NCBI RefSeq assembly: GCF_014641945.1 | Contig: NZ_BMIJ01000006.1 | Location: forward strand, 248,001 to 312,000 | Reading direction: 5' to 3' | Source of the DNA: Marinobacterium zhoushanense | GTDB taxonomy: Bacteria; Pseudomonadota; Gammaproteobacteria; Pseudomonadales; Balneatricaceae | DNA: 64,000 bases | Shown here: positions 51,482-61,005 of the stretch, piece after piece | Numbering within the stretch: position 1 is the first letter of the stretch | Layout of the letters: each line of letters opens with the position of its first letter | Notes under the pieces: model-generated | Seen by the model: only the letters and a program-made list of their open reading frames with translations | What the model was told of the DNA's origin: nothing | The model's database searches: none | Translations under genes and position numbers: made by a program

Positions 51482-52423
51482 GTGGATATTCGCAGTTATG
51501 GGCTGCCGACGCTGTTTGCCACGCTGCTGCATGTTGTAGTGCTTGGTGCTCTGCTCAACCACTGGATAGGCGATACGGAGCCTGAGCGGCGTTCGGTGCC
51601 GCATATTCAGGCCCGCATGATCGATCTCGAGTCCTTCAGTCAGCAGGTGGCGCCGCCGGCTCCAGCACCCGTGCCCGATAAGCAGGAGCTGGAGCAGAAG
51701 GCAGCTCAGCAGAAGGCCGATCAGGAGAAGGCCGATCAGGAGAAGGCGCGGCGCGAGGCAGAGGCCAAGCGGCAGCAGGAGATTCAGAAGAAAAAAGCTG
51801 CTGAAGAGGCGCAGAAGCAGAAGCAGGTCGCCGAGCAGAAACGTAAAGCGGAAGCCGAGGTTAAGCGCAAACAGGCGGAACTTGAGGCGAAAAAGAAAGC
51901 CGAAGCTCTGGCTAAGCGCAAGGCTGAAGAGGAGGCCAAACGTCAGGCGCAGGCCAAGCGTGACGCTCAGGAGAAGGCGAAAGCGGAAGCGGCAGCCAAG
52001 GCCAAGGCTCAGGCTGCGGCAGAAGCGAAAGCCCGTGCCGAAGCCGAAGCGGCTGCTGCCGCGCAGGCGAAAGCGGAGCAGGCGCGCCGGGCTGCGCAAC
52101 AGGCCGCTCAGCAGCGGGCCGAATCGGTCGTCGGGGATATCCAGGGCTATATCCAGGCATTGATTCAACGTAACTGGCTGGTACCTAAAACGGCCCGTAA
52201 CGGCATGGAAGCAGTGGTTGCCATCCGTCTGCTGGGTAATGGCGAAGTGGACCAGGCGAGCATTTACAAAAGTAGCGGCGATGCGGCCTTTGATCAGTCT
52301 GCGTTGCAGGCGGTATACAGGACAGAGCGTTTTGAGCGGGTGGCGGAAGTGGATCCGATCCTGTTTGAAAGACGCTTGCGGGCAATACACATAGTGTTCA
52401 GGCCGGAGGGACTGAGGTGGTAA
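51482..52423 (+). CDS. tolA: Tol-Pal energy-transducing protein TolA
   Basis: This 313-residue protein has an N-terminal membrane helix (about 9-30), a long Ala/Lys/Glu/Gln-rich helical domain (about 60-215) and a C-terminal globular domain (about 218-313) with the [13 protein letters not shown] start and RLLGNGEV segment. The low-complexity helix spans the periplasm. The start is GTG, 4 nt after tolR. Confidence 0.95.
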   Translation: MDIRSYGLPTLFATLLHVVVLGALLNHWIGDTEPERRSVPHIQARMIDLESFSQQVAPPAPAPVPDKQELEQKAAQQKADQEKADQEKARREAEAKRQQEIQKKKAAEEAQKQKQVAEQKRKAEAEVKRKQAELEAKKKAEALAKRKAEEEAKRQAQAKRDAQEKAKAEAAAKAKAQAAAEAKARAEAEAAAAAQAKAEQARRAAQQAAQQRAESVVGDIQGYIQALIQRNWLVPKTARNGMEAVVAIRLLGNGEVDQASIYKSSGDAAFDQSALQAVYRTERFERVAEVDPILFERRLRAIHIVFRPEGLRW

Positions 52424-52425
52424 AC

Positions 52426-53718
52426 ATGAGACAGTTACTGACAATGATCTGCCTACTGTTGCTGACAGTGGGTGCGCGGGCCGAGTTGGTGGTCGAGGTT
52501 ACCCAGGGTGTCGAAGCGCCGACGCCGGTGGCGGTGGTGCCCTTTGGCTGGAACGGAGGTCAGGCACTGCCTGAGGATGTGGCCGAGATCATTGGCCAGG
52601 ATCTCTCCCGCAGCGGTTTTTTCAAGTCGCTGCCGCGTACCAGCATGCTCAGTTTCCCGACCCGTCAATCCGAAGTGTTCTTTCGTGACTGGCGAGTGAC
52701 CGGGGCGGATTACCTGTTGGTTGGTCGTATGTTGCCGGGCGAGGGCGGCAGGGTCTCGATCGAATTCGAGCTGCACAACGTGCTCAAGGAGCAGCGTGTG
52801 CTCGGGCAGCGTGTCGAGAGCGATCTCACTCATCTGCGTGATGCCGCACACTATATTGCGGATCAGGTGTTCGAGGCGCTGACGGGGCTGAAAGGCGCTT
52901 TCTCGACCCGTATCGTCTACGTCACCGCCGAGCAGCTGGGCAATCAAAATGCGCGTTATCGCCTGCAACTGGCGGACTGGGATGGAGCGCGTCCGCGTAC
53001 GATTCTGGAATCCAGGGAGCCTATCATGTCACCGGCCTGGTCCCGTGATGGGCGTAAGCTGGCCTATGTCTCGTTCGAATCCGGGCGTCCCGCGATCTAT
53101 GTGCAGTACCTGTCTACCGGCAAACGCGAGCGCATCCAGTCCTTTCCGGGGCTGAACGGTGCTCCAGCCTGGTCGCCGGACGGGAACAGTATGGCACTGG
53201 TGCTGTCCAAGGACGGCAACCCTGAAATCTACGTCCTCGATCTGGTCTCGCGACAATTGCAGCGGATTACGCGGCATTACAGCATCGATACAGAACCAAC
53301 CTGGTCTCCGGATGGCAAGTCGATCATCTTTACCTCTGATCGAGGCGGCCAGCCGCAGATCTACAAACTTGATCTGGGTAATCGTAACCTCGAGCGCCTG
53401 ACCTACGAAGGGAACTATAACGCACGTGGGCGCTTGACCCAGGATGGTCGTTTCCTGGCGATGGTGCATCGTCCACAGGGCGCGGATTTCACCATAGCGG
53501 TACAGGACCTGAAAACCGGTCGCCTCGATATCCTGACCCAGGCGGGTCTGGAGGAGTCTCCCAGTATCGCGCCGAACGGCAGCATCATCATCTATGCCTC
53601 TCAGGAAGGCGGGCGCGGTGTGCTGGCGGCGGTATCCCTTGATGGTCAGGTGCGTTTCAGAATGCCCAATCGAGGAGGGGATGTGCGCGAGCCGGCATGG
53701 AGCCCCTATTTAAATTAA
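52426..53718 (+). CDS. tolB: Tol-Pal periplasmic beta-propeller protein TolB
   Basis: This protein of about 430 residues has a signal peptide (ending near GARA), an N-terminal domain with PFGWNGGQ, and repeated propeller motifs of the PAWSPDGN / [18 protein letters not shown] / PQIYKLDL kind. I prefer ATG 52426 (GAGG 8 nt upstream) over GTG 52417, which overlaps the tolA stop and would add three residues. Confidence 0.95.
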   Translation: MRQLLTMICLLLLTVGARAELVVEVTQGVEAPTPVAVVPFGWNGGQALPEDVAEIIGQDLSRSGFFKSLPRTSMLSFPTRQSEVFFRDWRVTGADYLLVGRMLPGEGGRVSIEFELHNVLKEQRVLGQRVESDLTHLRDAAHYIADQVFEALTGLKGAFSTRIVYVTAEQLGNQNARYRLQLADWDGARPRTILESREPIMSPAWSRDGRKLAYVSFESGRPAIYVQYLSTGKRERIQSFPGLNGAPAWSPDGNSMALVLSKDGNPEIYVLDLVSRQLQRITRHYSIDTEPTWSPDGKSIIFTSDRGGQPQIYKLDLGNRNLERLTYEGNYNARGRLTQDGRFLAMVHRPQGADFTIAVQDLKTGRLDILTQAGLEESPSIAPNGSIIIYASQEGGRGVLAAVSLDGQVRFRMPNRGGDVREPAWSPYLN

Positions 53719-53754
53719 TTAATATGTACAGTGTTTCCGCAAGGAGACGAATTC

Positions 53755-53856
53755 GTGCGGCAGATGAATGGCACAATCTTTATTATTCGGCGCCTCTTGC
53801 AAAGCGCTGAGCCGCAGATTAGCGTAATCACCAATTTGTGTGGTCGTAAACCTTAG
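53755..53856 (+). CDS. Possible 33-residue small protein between tolB and pal
   Basis: A GTG codon follows a strong ribosome site (AAGGAG, 8-9 nt spacing) and opens 33 codons before a TAG. The product would be a basic peptide with a short hydrophobic stretch (TIFIIRRLL). The frame ends 21 nt before the pal ATG. It could be a leader peptide or a chance frame behind a chance GGAG. Confidence 0.28.
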   Translation: MRQMNGTIFIIRRLLQSAEPQISVITNLCGRKP

Positions 53857-53877
53857 CCTTAAAATCAGGAGAGTTAG

Positions 53878-54402
53878 ATGCGAGCGTTGAACGTAATGAA
53901 AGCAGCCGCCCTCGGTGCAGCCGTAATCTGGGCGGCCGGTTGTAGCACCACTAGTACGACCACTGATGCAGATGGTGCCGGTATGTCCGGTCAGGGTGGT
54001 GCCGGGGCTGATGCCTATGGTGCTCAGGGTTCTGGTGTCAGCGGTACCGATATGGCTGATCTGAATCAGTTGCGTACCGTATTCTATTTCGACTTTGACC
54101 AGTCCGTTGTCAAGCAGGATGGTTTCGCTGACCTTGAGGCCCATGCCCGTTACCTGGCAGCCCATCCGTCAGCCTCTATTCGCCTGGAAGGTCACGCCGA
54201 TGAGCGTGGTACCCGTGAATACAACATCGCCTTGGGCGAGCGTCGTGCTCAGTCCGTAGAGCGTCTGCTGGTTGTCAACGGCGCTACCGCATCTCAGATC
54301 GAAACCATCAGTTACGGTGAAGAGAAACCGGCTGTTATGGGTCAGGGTGATGCGTCTTGGTCGCAGAACCGTCGTGTTGAGTTGAAATACGTTTCTCGCT
54401 AA
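53878..54402 (+). CDS. pal: Peptidoglycan-associated lipoprotein Pal
   Basis: This 174-residue lipoprotein has a signal ending in WAAGC (lipidated Cys at about 21), a Gly-rich linker, and an OmpA-like domain with the peptidoglycan contacts FYFDFDQS, LEGHADERGTREYNIALGERRAQSV and NRRVELKY. It anchors the outer membrane to the wall and binds TolB/TolA. AGGAGAG precedes the ATG. Confidence 0.96.
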   Translation: MRALNVMKAAALGAAVIWAAGCSTTSTTTDADGAGMSGQGGAGADAYGAQGSGVSGTDMADLNQLRTVFYFDFDQSVVKQDGFADLEAHARYLAAHPSASIRLEGHADERGTREYNIALGERRAQSVERLLVVNGATASQIETISYGEEKPAVMGQGDASWSQNRRVELKYVSR

Positions 54403-55232
54403 TGATTGAAAAGATTACTCCGGCGGCTTCGCTGCTGTGCCTGGCGCTTGCGTCAGGCACAGTGGCAGCCGCCACAGTAACCCAGATTCCGGTTACAGAG
54501 GTTCAGACGGGAGCGGGGCAGAGCGGCGGATACCCGCCATCGGCGTCGGCCCAGAGCGAGCTTCTGATGTTGGTTCAGCAGCTCCAGGAAGAGGTGCGTC
54601 AGCTGCGCGGTGCAGTGGAGACCCAACAGCACAAGCTGGAGCGGATAGAGCGGGAGCAGCGCGATCGTTACCGCGATATGGATCGCCGTATCAGTGCGCT
54701 GATTCAGGCCGCCGCCGAAAGCGACCCTCTGTTAGGTTCTACCGCGGAAGCGCCCGCTGCCCAGGCTGGCCAGCAACCGCTTGAGTCGGCGGTGCCGTCC
54801 GCGCAAACCGAAGTCTCGGACTCTGGGCCGGCTGCGGCGGCTACATCTGCTTCGGTTACTCAGCAGGGCGATCAAGAAGCCTATCAGCGTGCTTTCCAGC
54901 TCGTTCGAGAGCGAAAGTTTGCTGAGTCCCGCGCTGCATTCGAGACATTCATTCAGCAATACCCCGCCAGTCGTAACGCGGCTAACGCCCATTATTGGGT
55001 AGGTGAGATCGACTTGGCGCAGCAGTCGCTTGAGTCGGCCAAGGCAGCCTTCAAGCGGGTCATCGATCAGTTCCCCCAGCATGCCAAGGTGCCCGATGCG
55101 CTGTATAAGTTGGGCGTGGTGGAGGATCGATTGGGTAATAGCGAAGCCGCGCAGCAGGCTTTCCAGCGCTTGATTCAGCTATATCCGCAGAGTTCCGCTG
55201 CTGGGCTTGCTCGCAACTACTCTTCACGTTAA
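54402..55232 (+). CDS. cpoB: Cell-division coordinator CpoB (YbgF)
   Basis: This 276-residue periplasmic protein has a signal peptide (cleavage near VAAA), an N-terminal trimerising coiled coil (about 45-90, [28 protein letters not shown]) and C-terminal TPR repeats (about 155-270). CpoB coordinates Tol-Pal with PBP1b during division. It begins at an ATG overlapping the pal stop (TAATG). Confidence 0.93.
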   Translation: MIEKITPAASLLCLALASGTVAAATVTQIPVTEVQTGAGQSGGYPPSASAQSELLMLVQQLQEEVRQLRGAVETQQHKLERIEREQRDRYRDMDRRISALIQAAAESDPLLGSTAEAPAAQAGQQPLESAVPSAQTEVSDSGPAAAATSASVTQQGDQEAYQRAFQLVRERKFAESRAAFETFIQQYPASRNAANAHYWVGEIDLAQQSLESAKAAFKRVIDQFPQHAKVPDALYKLGVVEDRLGNSEAAQQAFQRLIQLYPQSSAAGLARNYSSR

Positions 55233-55245
55233 TACAGGTTTTTCA

Positions 55246-55932
55246 ATGACAGATCCGCAGAAACGCGCCGTCGTGCTTTTGTCCGGAGGTCTCGATTCGG
55301 CAACCGCTTTGGCAATCGCTCTCTCGCGTGGTTACAGTTGCCATGTTTTGAGTTTCGACTACGGTCAGCGTTCGCAGACCGAGCTCAATGCTGCGCGCAA
55401 TATCGCACAATCCATGGGCGTGGCCGAGCATCGGGTATTAAGACTTAATCTTGAGGACTTTGGTGGCTCCGCGCTGACCGACAAGTCTATCGAGGTGCCC
55501 GAAGGCGAAACGGAGGGGATACCGATCACCTACGTTCCTGCGCGCAATACGGTTTTTCTTTCCCTGGCGCTGGGTTGGGCGGAGGTGCTCCATGCCGAGG
55601 CGATCTTTATCGGCGTGAATGCCGTTGATTATTCGGGTTATCCCGATTGTCGGCCCGAGTTCATTGCGGCGTTCGAGAAGATGGCCAATCTGGCCACTCG
55701 TAACGGCGTCAGTGGCGAGCCGTTTCATATCGAAACCCCGCTTATCGATCTGACCAAGGCCGAGATCATCAAGGCTGGCCTGGAGTTGGGTGTGGACTAC
55801 AGCAAGACGCTGTCATGCTACCAGGCCGATGATCAGGGCAGGGCCTGCGGTCACTGTGATAGCTGCCGGCTGCGGGCCAGAGGGTTCGCCGATGCCGGTG
55901 TCGTGGATCCCACGGTCTATATTCCAGAGTGA
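55246..55932 (+). CDS. queC: 7-cyano-7-deazaguanine synthase QueC
   Basis: This 228-residue enzyme makes preQ0 from 7-carboxy-7-deazaguanine in queuosine synthesis. The PP-loop [14 protein letters not shown] and the C-terminal zinc cysteines CYQ...[14 protein letters not shown] are clear. In Pseudomonas queE usually precedes queC here; it is not present between cpoB and queC in this window. Confidence 0.95.
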   Translation: MTDPQKRAVVLLSGGLDSATALAIALSRGYSCHVLSFDYGQRSQTELNAARNIAQSMGVAEHRVLRLNLEDFGGSALTDKSIEVPEGETEGIPITYVPARNTVFLSLALGWAEVLHAEAIFIGVNAVDYSGYPDCRPEFIAAFEKMANLATRNGVSGEPFHIETPLIDLTKAEIIKAGLELGVDYSKTLSCYQADDQGRACGHCDSCRLRARGFADAGVVDPTVYIPE

Positions 55933-55940
55933 TTTAGGGG

Positions 55941-55968
55941 TTGCCTTTCCCGGCGGTCTGCGTAAAAT
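55941..55968 (+). promoter_or_regulatory. Promoter of the tRNA-Lys genes
   Basis: TTGCCT (55941-55946) and TAAAAT (55963-55968) are 16 bp apart. A GC-rich discriminator follows, and the first tRNA starts 15 nt after the -10 element. A GC-rich discriminator is typical of stringently controlled stable RNA promoters. Confidence 0.65.
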
Positions 55969-55983
55969 GCGCAGCCCTACGGC

Positions 55984-56059
55984 GGGTCGTTAGCTCAGTT
56001 GGTAGAGCAGTTGGCTTTTAACCAATTGGTCATAGGTTCGAATCCTATACGACCCACCA
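55984..56059 (+). tRNA. tRNA-Lys (anticodon UUU), copy 1
   Basis: The 76-nt cloverleaf has the acceptor arm GGGTCGT/ACGACCC, a D arm with AGCTCAGTTGGTAGAGC, the anticodon loop CTTTTAA with TTT, and a T arm with GGTTCGAATCC. The CCA end is encoded. Confidence 0.97.
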
Positions 56060-56101
56060 CTTTCCTGCCTTTATACAGGCCGTTCGCCTGTAGCCTGCAG
56101 C

Positions 56102-56177
56102 GGGTCGTTAGCTCAGTTGGTAGAGCAGTTGGCTTTTAACCAATTGGTCATAGGTTCGAATCCTATACGACCCACCA
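56102..56177 (+). tRNA. tRNA-Lys (anticodon UUU), copy 2
   Basis: This gene is identical over all 76 nt to the copy 42 nt upstream, including the encoded CCA. The two are probably one transcript from the promoter at 55941. Confidence 0.97.
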
Positions 56178-56241
56178 ATTTCTCAAAATCCTTCCCTTCA
56201 ATTTGCTGACGCGAAAACAAGCAGCGCGGTGAATCCTTATA

Positions 56242-56276
56242 AGACAGGCCTGTCTAATATTTTGTTGTGATATACT
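56242..56276 (+). promoter_or_regulatory. Operator-like palindrome and -10 element upstream of nadA
   Basis: AGACAGGCCTGTCT (56242-56255) is a perfect 14-bp palindrome. A TATACT hexamer (56271-56276) 15 bp further is a good -10 element, so the palindrome would cover the -35 region. This geometry suits a repressor site for nadA. The sequence does not resemble the known NadR or NrtR sites as I remember them, and a TetR-type protein is a possibility. Confidence 0.5.
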
Positions 56277-56331
56277 TTGCGGCCTTTTTCCACTGCCGCT
56301 CGGTTATACCAGTTAAGCGAAGAATGAACCT

Positions 56332-57375
56332 ATGCTGACGAAACCTGAACTTGATGATCGAATCCTCGTCCAGGAGCATTTTGCTCAGGAACATCTGCCT
56401 TCTGCCCTGAATCCTGTGCAGGTGGAGGAGTACACGCAGCGCATTCAAGCGCTGCTAAAGGAGAAGGATGCTTGTCTCGTGGCGCACTACTACACCGATC
56501 CATTGGTGCAGGAGTTGGCAGAGAAAACGGGTGGCCTGGTAGCAGACTCGCTGGAGATGGCGCGTTTCGGTGCCCGCAGTCCTGCCAGTACTCTGATCGT
56601 AGCGGGTGTTCGCTTCATGGGTGAGACGGCCAAGATTCTGAGTCCCGAAAAGCGGATCCTCATGCCGACCCTGGAAGCGACCTGCTCATTGGATCTGGGT
56701 TGTCCCATTGACGAATTCTCTGCCTTTTGTGATGCGCATCCCGATCATGAAGTCGTGGTCTATGCCAATACCTCAGCGGCGGTGAAGGCACGGGCGGACT
56801 GGGTGGTAACCTCCAGTATCGCCCTGCAGGTGGTCGAGCATCTGGCAGACCAGGGGAAGAAGATAATCTGGGCGCCGGATAAGCATCTGGGAGCTTATGT
56901 GCAGAAACAGACCGATGCCGAGATGCTGCTCTGGGACGGTGCGTGTATTGTGCACGAAGAGTTTAAGGCCAAGGGGCTCAAAGAGCTGAAGCAGGTCTAC
57001 CCCGATGCGGGCATTCTGGTGCACCCGGAATCGCCGGAGTCGGTAATAGAACTGGCTGATGCTGTCGGTTCTACGTCACAGTTGATCAAGGCTGCGCAGG
57101 AGCTGCCGCACCCGATGTTTATCGTTGCTACCGATCGTGGCATCTTTTACAAAATGCAGCAGGCAGCACCGAACAAAACCTTCATTGAGGCGCCGACTGG
57201 CGGTAGCGGAGCAACCTGTCGAAGCTGCGCGCACTGCCCCTGGATGGCGATGAATGGGCTGGAGAATATCCTGCAGGCGCTGGAGAGCGGGCCGGATGAG
57301 ATTCTGGTGGAGCCGGGTCTGATCGAACGGGCGCGGATCCCGTTGCAACGGATGCTGGATTTCCAGGCGCGCTGA
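56332..57375 (+). CDS. nadA: Quinolinate synthase A
   Basis: This 347-residue [4Fe-4S] enzyme condenses iminoaspartate with dihydroxyacetone phosphate in NAD synthesis. Cluster-cysteine regions [10 protein letters not shown], the GACIVHE segment and [10 protein letters not shown] are visible, as are HYYTDPLVQ and the PTGGSGATC loop. Length is normal. It ends at a strong bidirectional terminator. Confidence 0.96.
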   Translation: MLTKPELDDRILVQEHFAQEHLPSALNPVQVEEYTQRIQALLKEKDACLVAHYYTDPLVQELAEKTGGLVADSLEMARFGARSPASTLIVAGVRFMGETAKILSPEKRILMPTLEATCSLDLGCPIDEFSAFCDAHPDHEVVVYANTSAAVKARADWVVTSSIALQVVEHLADQGKKIIWAPDKHLGAYVQKQTDAEMLLWDGACIVHEEFKAKGLKELKQVYPDAGILVHPESPESVIELADAVGSTSQLIKAAQELPHPMFIVATDRGIFYKMQQAAPNKTFIEAPTGGSGATCRSCAHCPWMAMNGLENILQALESGPDEILVEPGLIERARIPLQRMLDFQAR

Positions 57376-57401
57376 GTAGTCGCTTCTCGGATTGCCGCCT
57401 C

Positions 57402-57441
57402 CCAATAATCAGGCCCGCTTTTCAGCGGGCCTGATTATTGG
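57402..57441. terminator. Long bidirectional terminator between nadA and bepA
   Basis: Two perfectly complementary 18-nt arms (57402-57419 and 57424-57441) flank a TTTC loop. The arms start with CCAATAATCAGG and are GC-rich near the loop. The A/T-rich outer parts supply weak T-tracts on both strands, suiting the convergent genes. Confidence 0.88.
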
Positions 57442-57446
57442 CGTGC

Positions 57447-58961
57447 TCAGGACAGATCCTCTTTCATCTGCTGGCGCAGAGCCTTGATCTCCTCCTCCTT
57501 CTGGTCCAGCCTGGACTTGTCTATATGGCCCAGACCAGGCTCACGGCGGGCAAACTCGACCTGTCTCAGCGCCAGGTCCATCTGTCCGGTGAGCATGAAA
57601 TACTCGATGCGCGCCAGGTGCACGGCATTGATCTGTCCGTTAAGTCCTTCGGTTTCTGCCAGTTGGTACCAGAAATCGACATCATTCGGATAGTCGGATG
57701 TCAATCTGCGAAACGCCTCGGCTGCACGCTGATATTGTCCGACCAGGCGAGCCGAAAGCGCGTAGCGGTAGCGCACCGGCATGCTATCGGGGTACAGCGC
57801 AACCAGCTCCTCAGCTAATGCCAATGCGTCCTGGTTCTTGCCTCTGGCCTGGAGCAGGTCGAGTTCGCTCAGTCGGACGTAGGGGTGCTGGCGCCACTCT
57901 TTTGGCAGGGTGCTGAGCGCCTCTTCAGCCTGCGATAGCTTATTCAGTGCGGTTGCTGTCAGCAGGCGACCGTATTGGTTCAGTGGGCGGTTTTCCTGCT
58001 TCGCGTCCGCGCTGAACTGCGCGTGCAGTTGCTCCAGGTTTTGGGAGTAGTGAACGCGCAGGCGCTGGCGCACCAGGTCGTAGAGAAAACTTGTGTGCAG
58101 GTTGTGCGGGCGAGGTAGGCTCGATGCCCGGTTCAACGAGTCGGCAATGCGCGACTCCGTCACCGGGTGTGTCAGCAGAAACTCGGGTGCACGTTGGCCG
58201 GCGAAGCGATAGTTTTTCTGTAAACGGGAGAACATACCAGGCATCGCGTAAGGGTCGTAGCCGCTGGCCACCAGCGTCTGCATGCCGATGCGATCGGCTT
58301 CCTGCTCGTTGCGACGACTAAATGCCAATTGAGAGGCGATAGAGCCGGCCAGTGTCGTGCTTATTGCGGCAGTGCCCGCCTGGCTGTCGGCGGAGGCGAC
58401 GAGAATGCTGGCAAGCAATCCTGCGAGCACCAGGGGCCGATTGCGGCGGCTCTCCTCCAGCTGTTGGGCGTAGTGACGTTGGCTGAGATGCGCGAGTTCG
58501 TGCGCAATGACCGAGGCGGTTTCGGCCTCCGACTCGGCGGCAGTGATCAGCCCGCCGTTAATACCGATAACGCCGCCGGGAACCGCAAAGGCATTCAGGT
58601 TGGCATTATCGAGCACCACCAGCTCCAAACGTCTGTCGGTCAGTTGACTGTTGGGGACTATGGCCCAGAGTAGGTCGTGCAGATACTGCTTGACGATAGG
58701 GTCGTTCAGCAGTTTGGCCTGCCCGCGCAGCGTACGGACCCAGCTACGACCCAGTCGATACTCCTGTTCGAGGCTGATGGTGCTTGAAGTGGAGTCGGTC
58801 AGAACCGGCAGCGAAGGCTCGGCGACAGCTGTTTGAAATGGCTGTGCCAGAATCAGGGCCAAGGATAATGATATCAGGGGCTTCGATGCCGATCTTTGCC
58901 ATCTGGCAGCATTAAAATGGCGTCGAATCTGGTATAAAGTGCGTCGCATACAGCTCTTCAT
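57447..58961 (-). CDS. bepA: Outer-membrane assembly metalloprotease BepA (YfgC)
   Basis: This protein of up to 504 residues has a signal peptide (about 28-47), an M48 domain with HELAHLSQRH (154-163) and the third ligand EQEADRIGM, and C-terminal TPR repeats (about 310-480). It monitors LptD and BAM substrates in the periplasm. The first ATG (58961) lacks a ribosome site and is only 18 nt from the divergent tusA start; a second ATG at 58949 is an alternative. Promoters of both genes must reach into each other's coding sequence. Confidence 0.92.
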   Translation of the reverse strand: MKSCMRRTLYQIRRHFNAARWQRSASKPLISLSLALILAQPFQTAVAEPSLPVLTDSTSSTISLEQEYRLGRSWVRTLRGQAKLLNDPIVKQYLHDLLWAIVPNSQLTDRRLELVVLDNANLNAFAVPGGVIGINGGLITAAESEAETASVIAHELAHLSQRHYAQQLEESRRNRPLVLAGLLASILVASADSQAGTAAISTTLAGSIASQLAFSRRNEQEADRIGMQTLVASGYDPYAMPGMFSRLQKNYRFAGQRAPEFLLTHPVTESRIADSLNRASSLPRPHNLHTSFLYDLVRQRLRVHYSQNLEQLHAQFSADAKQENRPLNQYGRLLTATALNKLSQAEEALSTLPKEWRQHPYVRLSELDLLQARGKNQDALALAEELVALYPDSMPVRYRYALSARLVGQYQRAAEAFRRLTSDYPNDVDFWYQLAETEGLNGQINAVHLARIEYFMLTGQMDLALRQVEFARREPGLGHIDKSRLDQKEEEIKALRQQMKEDLS

Positions 58962-58979
58962 CGATCGGAGGTATTAAGT

Positions 58980-59267
58980 TTGGTGCAGCCAATTCCCGCA
59001 GATTCGGATGTTACCCAGGTGCTTGATGCCAGTGGACTCAACTGTCCGTTACCGCTACTCAAGGCCAAGCAGGCGCTTAATAAGATGGCGCCGGGTGAGG
59101 TGCTGAAAGTTATCGCAACCGATGCCGGATCTGTCAGGGATTTTCGCGTCTACGTTGAGCATAGCGACCATGAAATGCTCAATTCGTTCACCGAAGGTGA
59201 ACAGTACATCTATATCATAAAGCGCGGACCATCTGCTCAGGTAGGGGGCAATAAGCCGAATGCGTAA
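58980..59267 (+). CDS. tusA: Sulfurtransferase TusA
   Basis: This 95-residue sulfur carrier has the motif LNCPLPLLKAKQAL with the persulfide cysteine. It passes sulfur from IscS toward 2-thiouridine formation and other pathways. GGAGG lies 8 nt before a TTG, the likely start; a GTG follows immediately in frame. A TATAAA element at about 58933 could serve as its -10 box. It overlaps the next gene by 8 nt. Confidence 0.9.
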   Translation: MVQPIPADSDVTQVLDASGLNCPLPLLKAKQALNKMAPGEVLKVIATDAGSVRDFRVYVEHSDHEMLNSFTEGEQYIYIIKRGPSAQVGGNKPNA

Positions 59268-60339
59268 GATTCTGAACAAATGGATAGATCGCTATTTTTC
59301 CGATGAGGAAGCACTGTTTCTGTTCCTGATCCTGGTCGCCAGCCTTGCGGTAGTGATTTTTTTGGGTGCACCGCTGGCGCCGGTATTTGCCAGCTTGATA
59401 CTCGCCTTTCTGATGCAGGGGCTGGTGAACTGGCTGCATGATCGCGGGATGCCTCATCTGCCCTCGGTGATCCTGGTATTCCTCTTCTTTATCGGGTTTG
59501 TATCGGCGTTTCTGCTTTTCGTCATGCCGATCGCCTGGCGTCAGCTGGTCAACCTGTTCAACGAGCTGCCCAGGATGGTGGGGCAGGTGCAGAACCTGCT
59601 GCTGCTACTGCCGGAAAAGTATCCTAATCTGGTCTCGGCAGATCAGATCAGGCAGTTGATCGGAGTAGCGGCGACCGAACTCAGCCGTCTGGGTCAGTGG
59701 GTGGTAACCTTCTCTTTGAATTCGTTGACCGGCATCGCAGCTCTGGCGATCTATCTGGTGCTGGTGCCGATTCTGGTGTTTTTCTTTCTCAAGGATGCGG
59801 ACTCAATGCTGGCCTCTTTTTCCGCATTTCTGCCCGATAAACGCCAGATGATGACCCGTATCTGGCATGAGATGGATGTACAGATCGCCAACTACGTGCG
59901 CGGCAAAGCGATTGAGATATTGATTGTCGGCGGCGTCACCTGGATAACCTTCGTGCTGCTGGGTATCAACTATGCGGCGCTGCTGGCGCTGATGGTGGGG
60001 CTGTCGGTATTGATTCCCTATATCGGTGCGGCGCTGGTGACATTGCCGATCGCGCTTATCGCATTCTTTCAGTGGGGCTGGGGGTCGGAGTTCATGTGGT
60101 TGATGATCGCCTATGCGGTGATCCAGGCGCTCGATGGCAATGTGCTGGTGCCGCTGCTGTTTTCCGAGGCGGTCAACCTGCACCCGGTGTCGATCATCGT
60201 GTCGGTGCTGATATTCGGAAGCCTTTGGGGGTTCTGGGGACTGTTCTTTGCCATTCCGCTGGCAACCCTGGTCAAGGCGATCTTCAACGCTTGGCCGAAA
60301 GAGGCCGATACATCGCAAGTCGAGCACAACCCCGGTTAA
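59260..60339 (+). CDS. PerM/AI-2E exporter-family membrane protein
   Basis: This 359-residue protein has about eight hydrophobic segments and the family motifs VLVPILVFFFLKD and PYIGAALVTLP. Family members are proposed transporters (PerM, TqsA), but the substrate here is unknown. It overlaps tusA by 8 nt and ends in a strong terminator. Confidence 0.88.
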   Translation: MRKILNKWIDRYFSDEEALFLFLILVASLAVVIFLGAPLAPVFASLILAFLMQGLVNWLHDRGMPHLPSVILVFLFFIGFVSAFLLFVMPIAWRQLVNLFNELPRMVGQVQNLLLLLPEKYPNLVSADQIRQLIGVAATELSRLGQWVVTFSLNSLTGIAALAIYLVLVPILVFFFLKDADSMLASFSAFLPDKRQMMTRIWHEMDVQIANYVRGKAIEILIVGGVTWITFVLLGINYAALLALMVGLSVLIPYIGAALVTLPIALIAFFQWGWGSEFMWLMIAYAVIQALDGNVLVPLLFSEAVNLHPVSIIVSVLIFGSLWGFWGLFFAIPLATLVKAIFNAWPKEADTSQVEHNPG

Positions 60340-60350
60340 GGGGTTGTGCT
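60323..60350. terminator. Terminator between perM-like gene and bcp
   Basis: AGCACAACCCC (60323-60333) and GGGGTTGTGCT (60340-60350) are perfect 11-bp complements around GGTTAA. The left arm overlaps the last codons of the perM-like gene. It probably serves both convergent genes. Confidence 0.72.
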
Positions 60351-60367
60351 TGCGTCGGGGGGGTAGG

Positions 60368-60817
60368 TTATTCGGGTAGAACCTGTGCGGTGTGCTCTTT
60401 GGTTTTTACCTTCTTGATCACCTCGGTGATCATGCCGTTTTCGTCAATCAGGAAGGTGGTGCGTACCGTTCCCATGTACTCCTTGCCGTAGTTCTTCTTC
60501 AGCTGCCAGGTGCCATACAGCTCATGCACCGCGTTGTCGGTGTCGGCGATCAACGGAAAGGGCAGTGAGTACTTGGCGATAAAGTTCTGGTGTTTTTTTT
60601 CGTTATCGGTGCTGACGCCGATCACTTGGTAACCGGCGGCTTGCAGACGATCGTAATTGTCGCGTAGATCGCAGGCTTGGGCGGTACATCCCGGCGTGTT
60701 ATCGCGGGGATAGAAGTAGAGCACGACCTTCTTACCGCGGAATTGACCCAGGCTGATGGGGTCACCGTTTTGGTCTTTGGCGTTAAAATCCGGGGCGGGC
60801 TGTCCTGCTTCTAGCAT
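60368..60817 (-). CDS. bcp: Thioredoxin-dependent peroxiredoxin Bcp
   Basis: This 149-residue peroxiredoxin Q has the peroxidatic and resolving cysteines five residues apart in TPGCTAQACDLRDNY. It reduces hydroperoxides with thioredoxin. In relatives gcvR sits between bcp and dapA; here the divergent spacer to dapA holds no gene. Confidence 0.95.
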   Translation of the reverse strand: MLEAGQPAPDFNAKDQNGDPISLGQFRGKKVVLYFYPRDNTPGCTAQACDLRDNYDRLQAAGYQVIGVSTDNEKKHQNFIAKYSLPFPLIADTDNAVHELYGTWQLKKNYGKEYMGTVRTTFLIDENGMITEVIKKVKTKEHTAQVLPE

Positions 60818-61005
60818 GGTGTTAACTCCTTGAGGGATAGACGGTTGTGAAAAGTGGCGCGACCCACTACGCTAGCGAGCGCTAATTCGTTTAAAATGCC
60901 AGCCTTTTACGATATCAAAAGCCTGTCGGATCTCAATCGGTCGTGCGGTTGTTCCTTCGGCATGGCGACAGTACCATACTCGGGCTCAAGTTGATGGAGA
61001 GAGAG

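Noticed and set aside
51434..52444. 336-codon antisense frame over tolA rich in Leu, Phe and Arg
   Set aside because: It mirrors the Ala/Lys/Gln/Glu low-complexity helix of tolA and is not a plausible protein.
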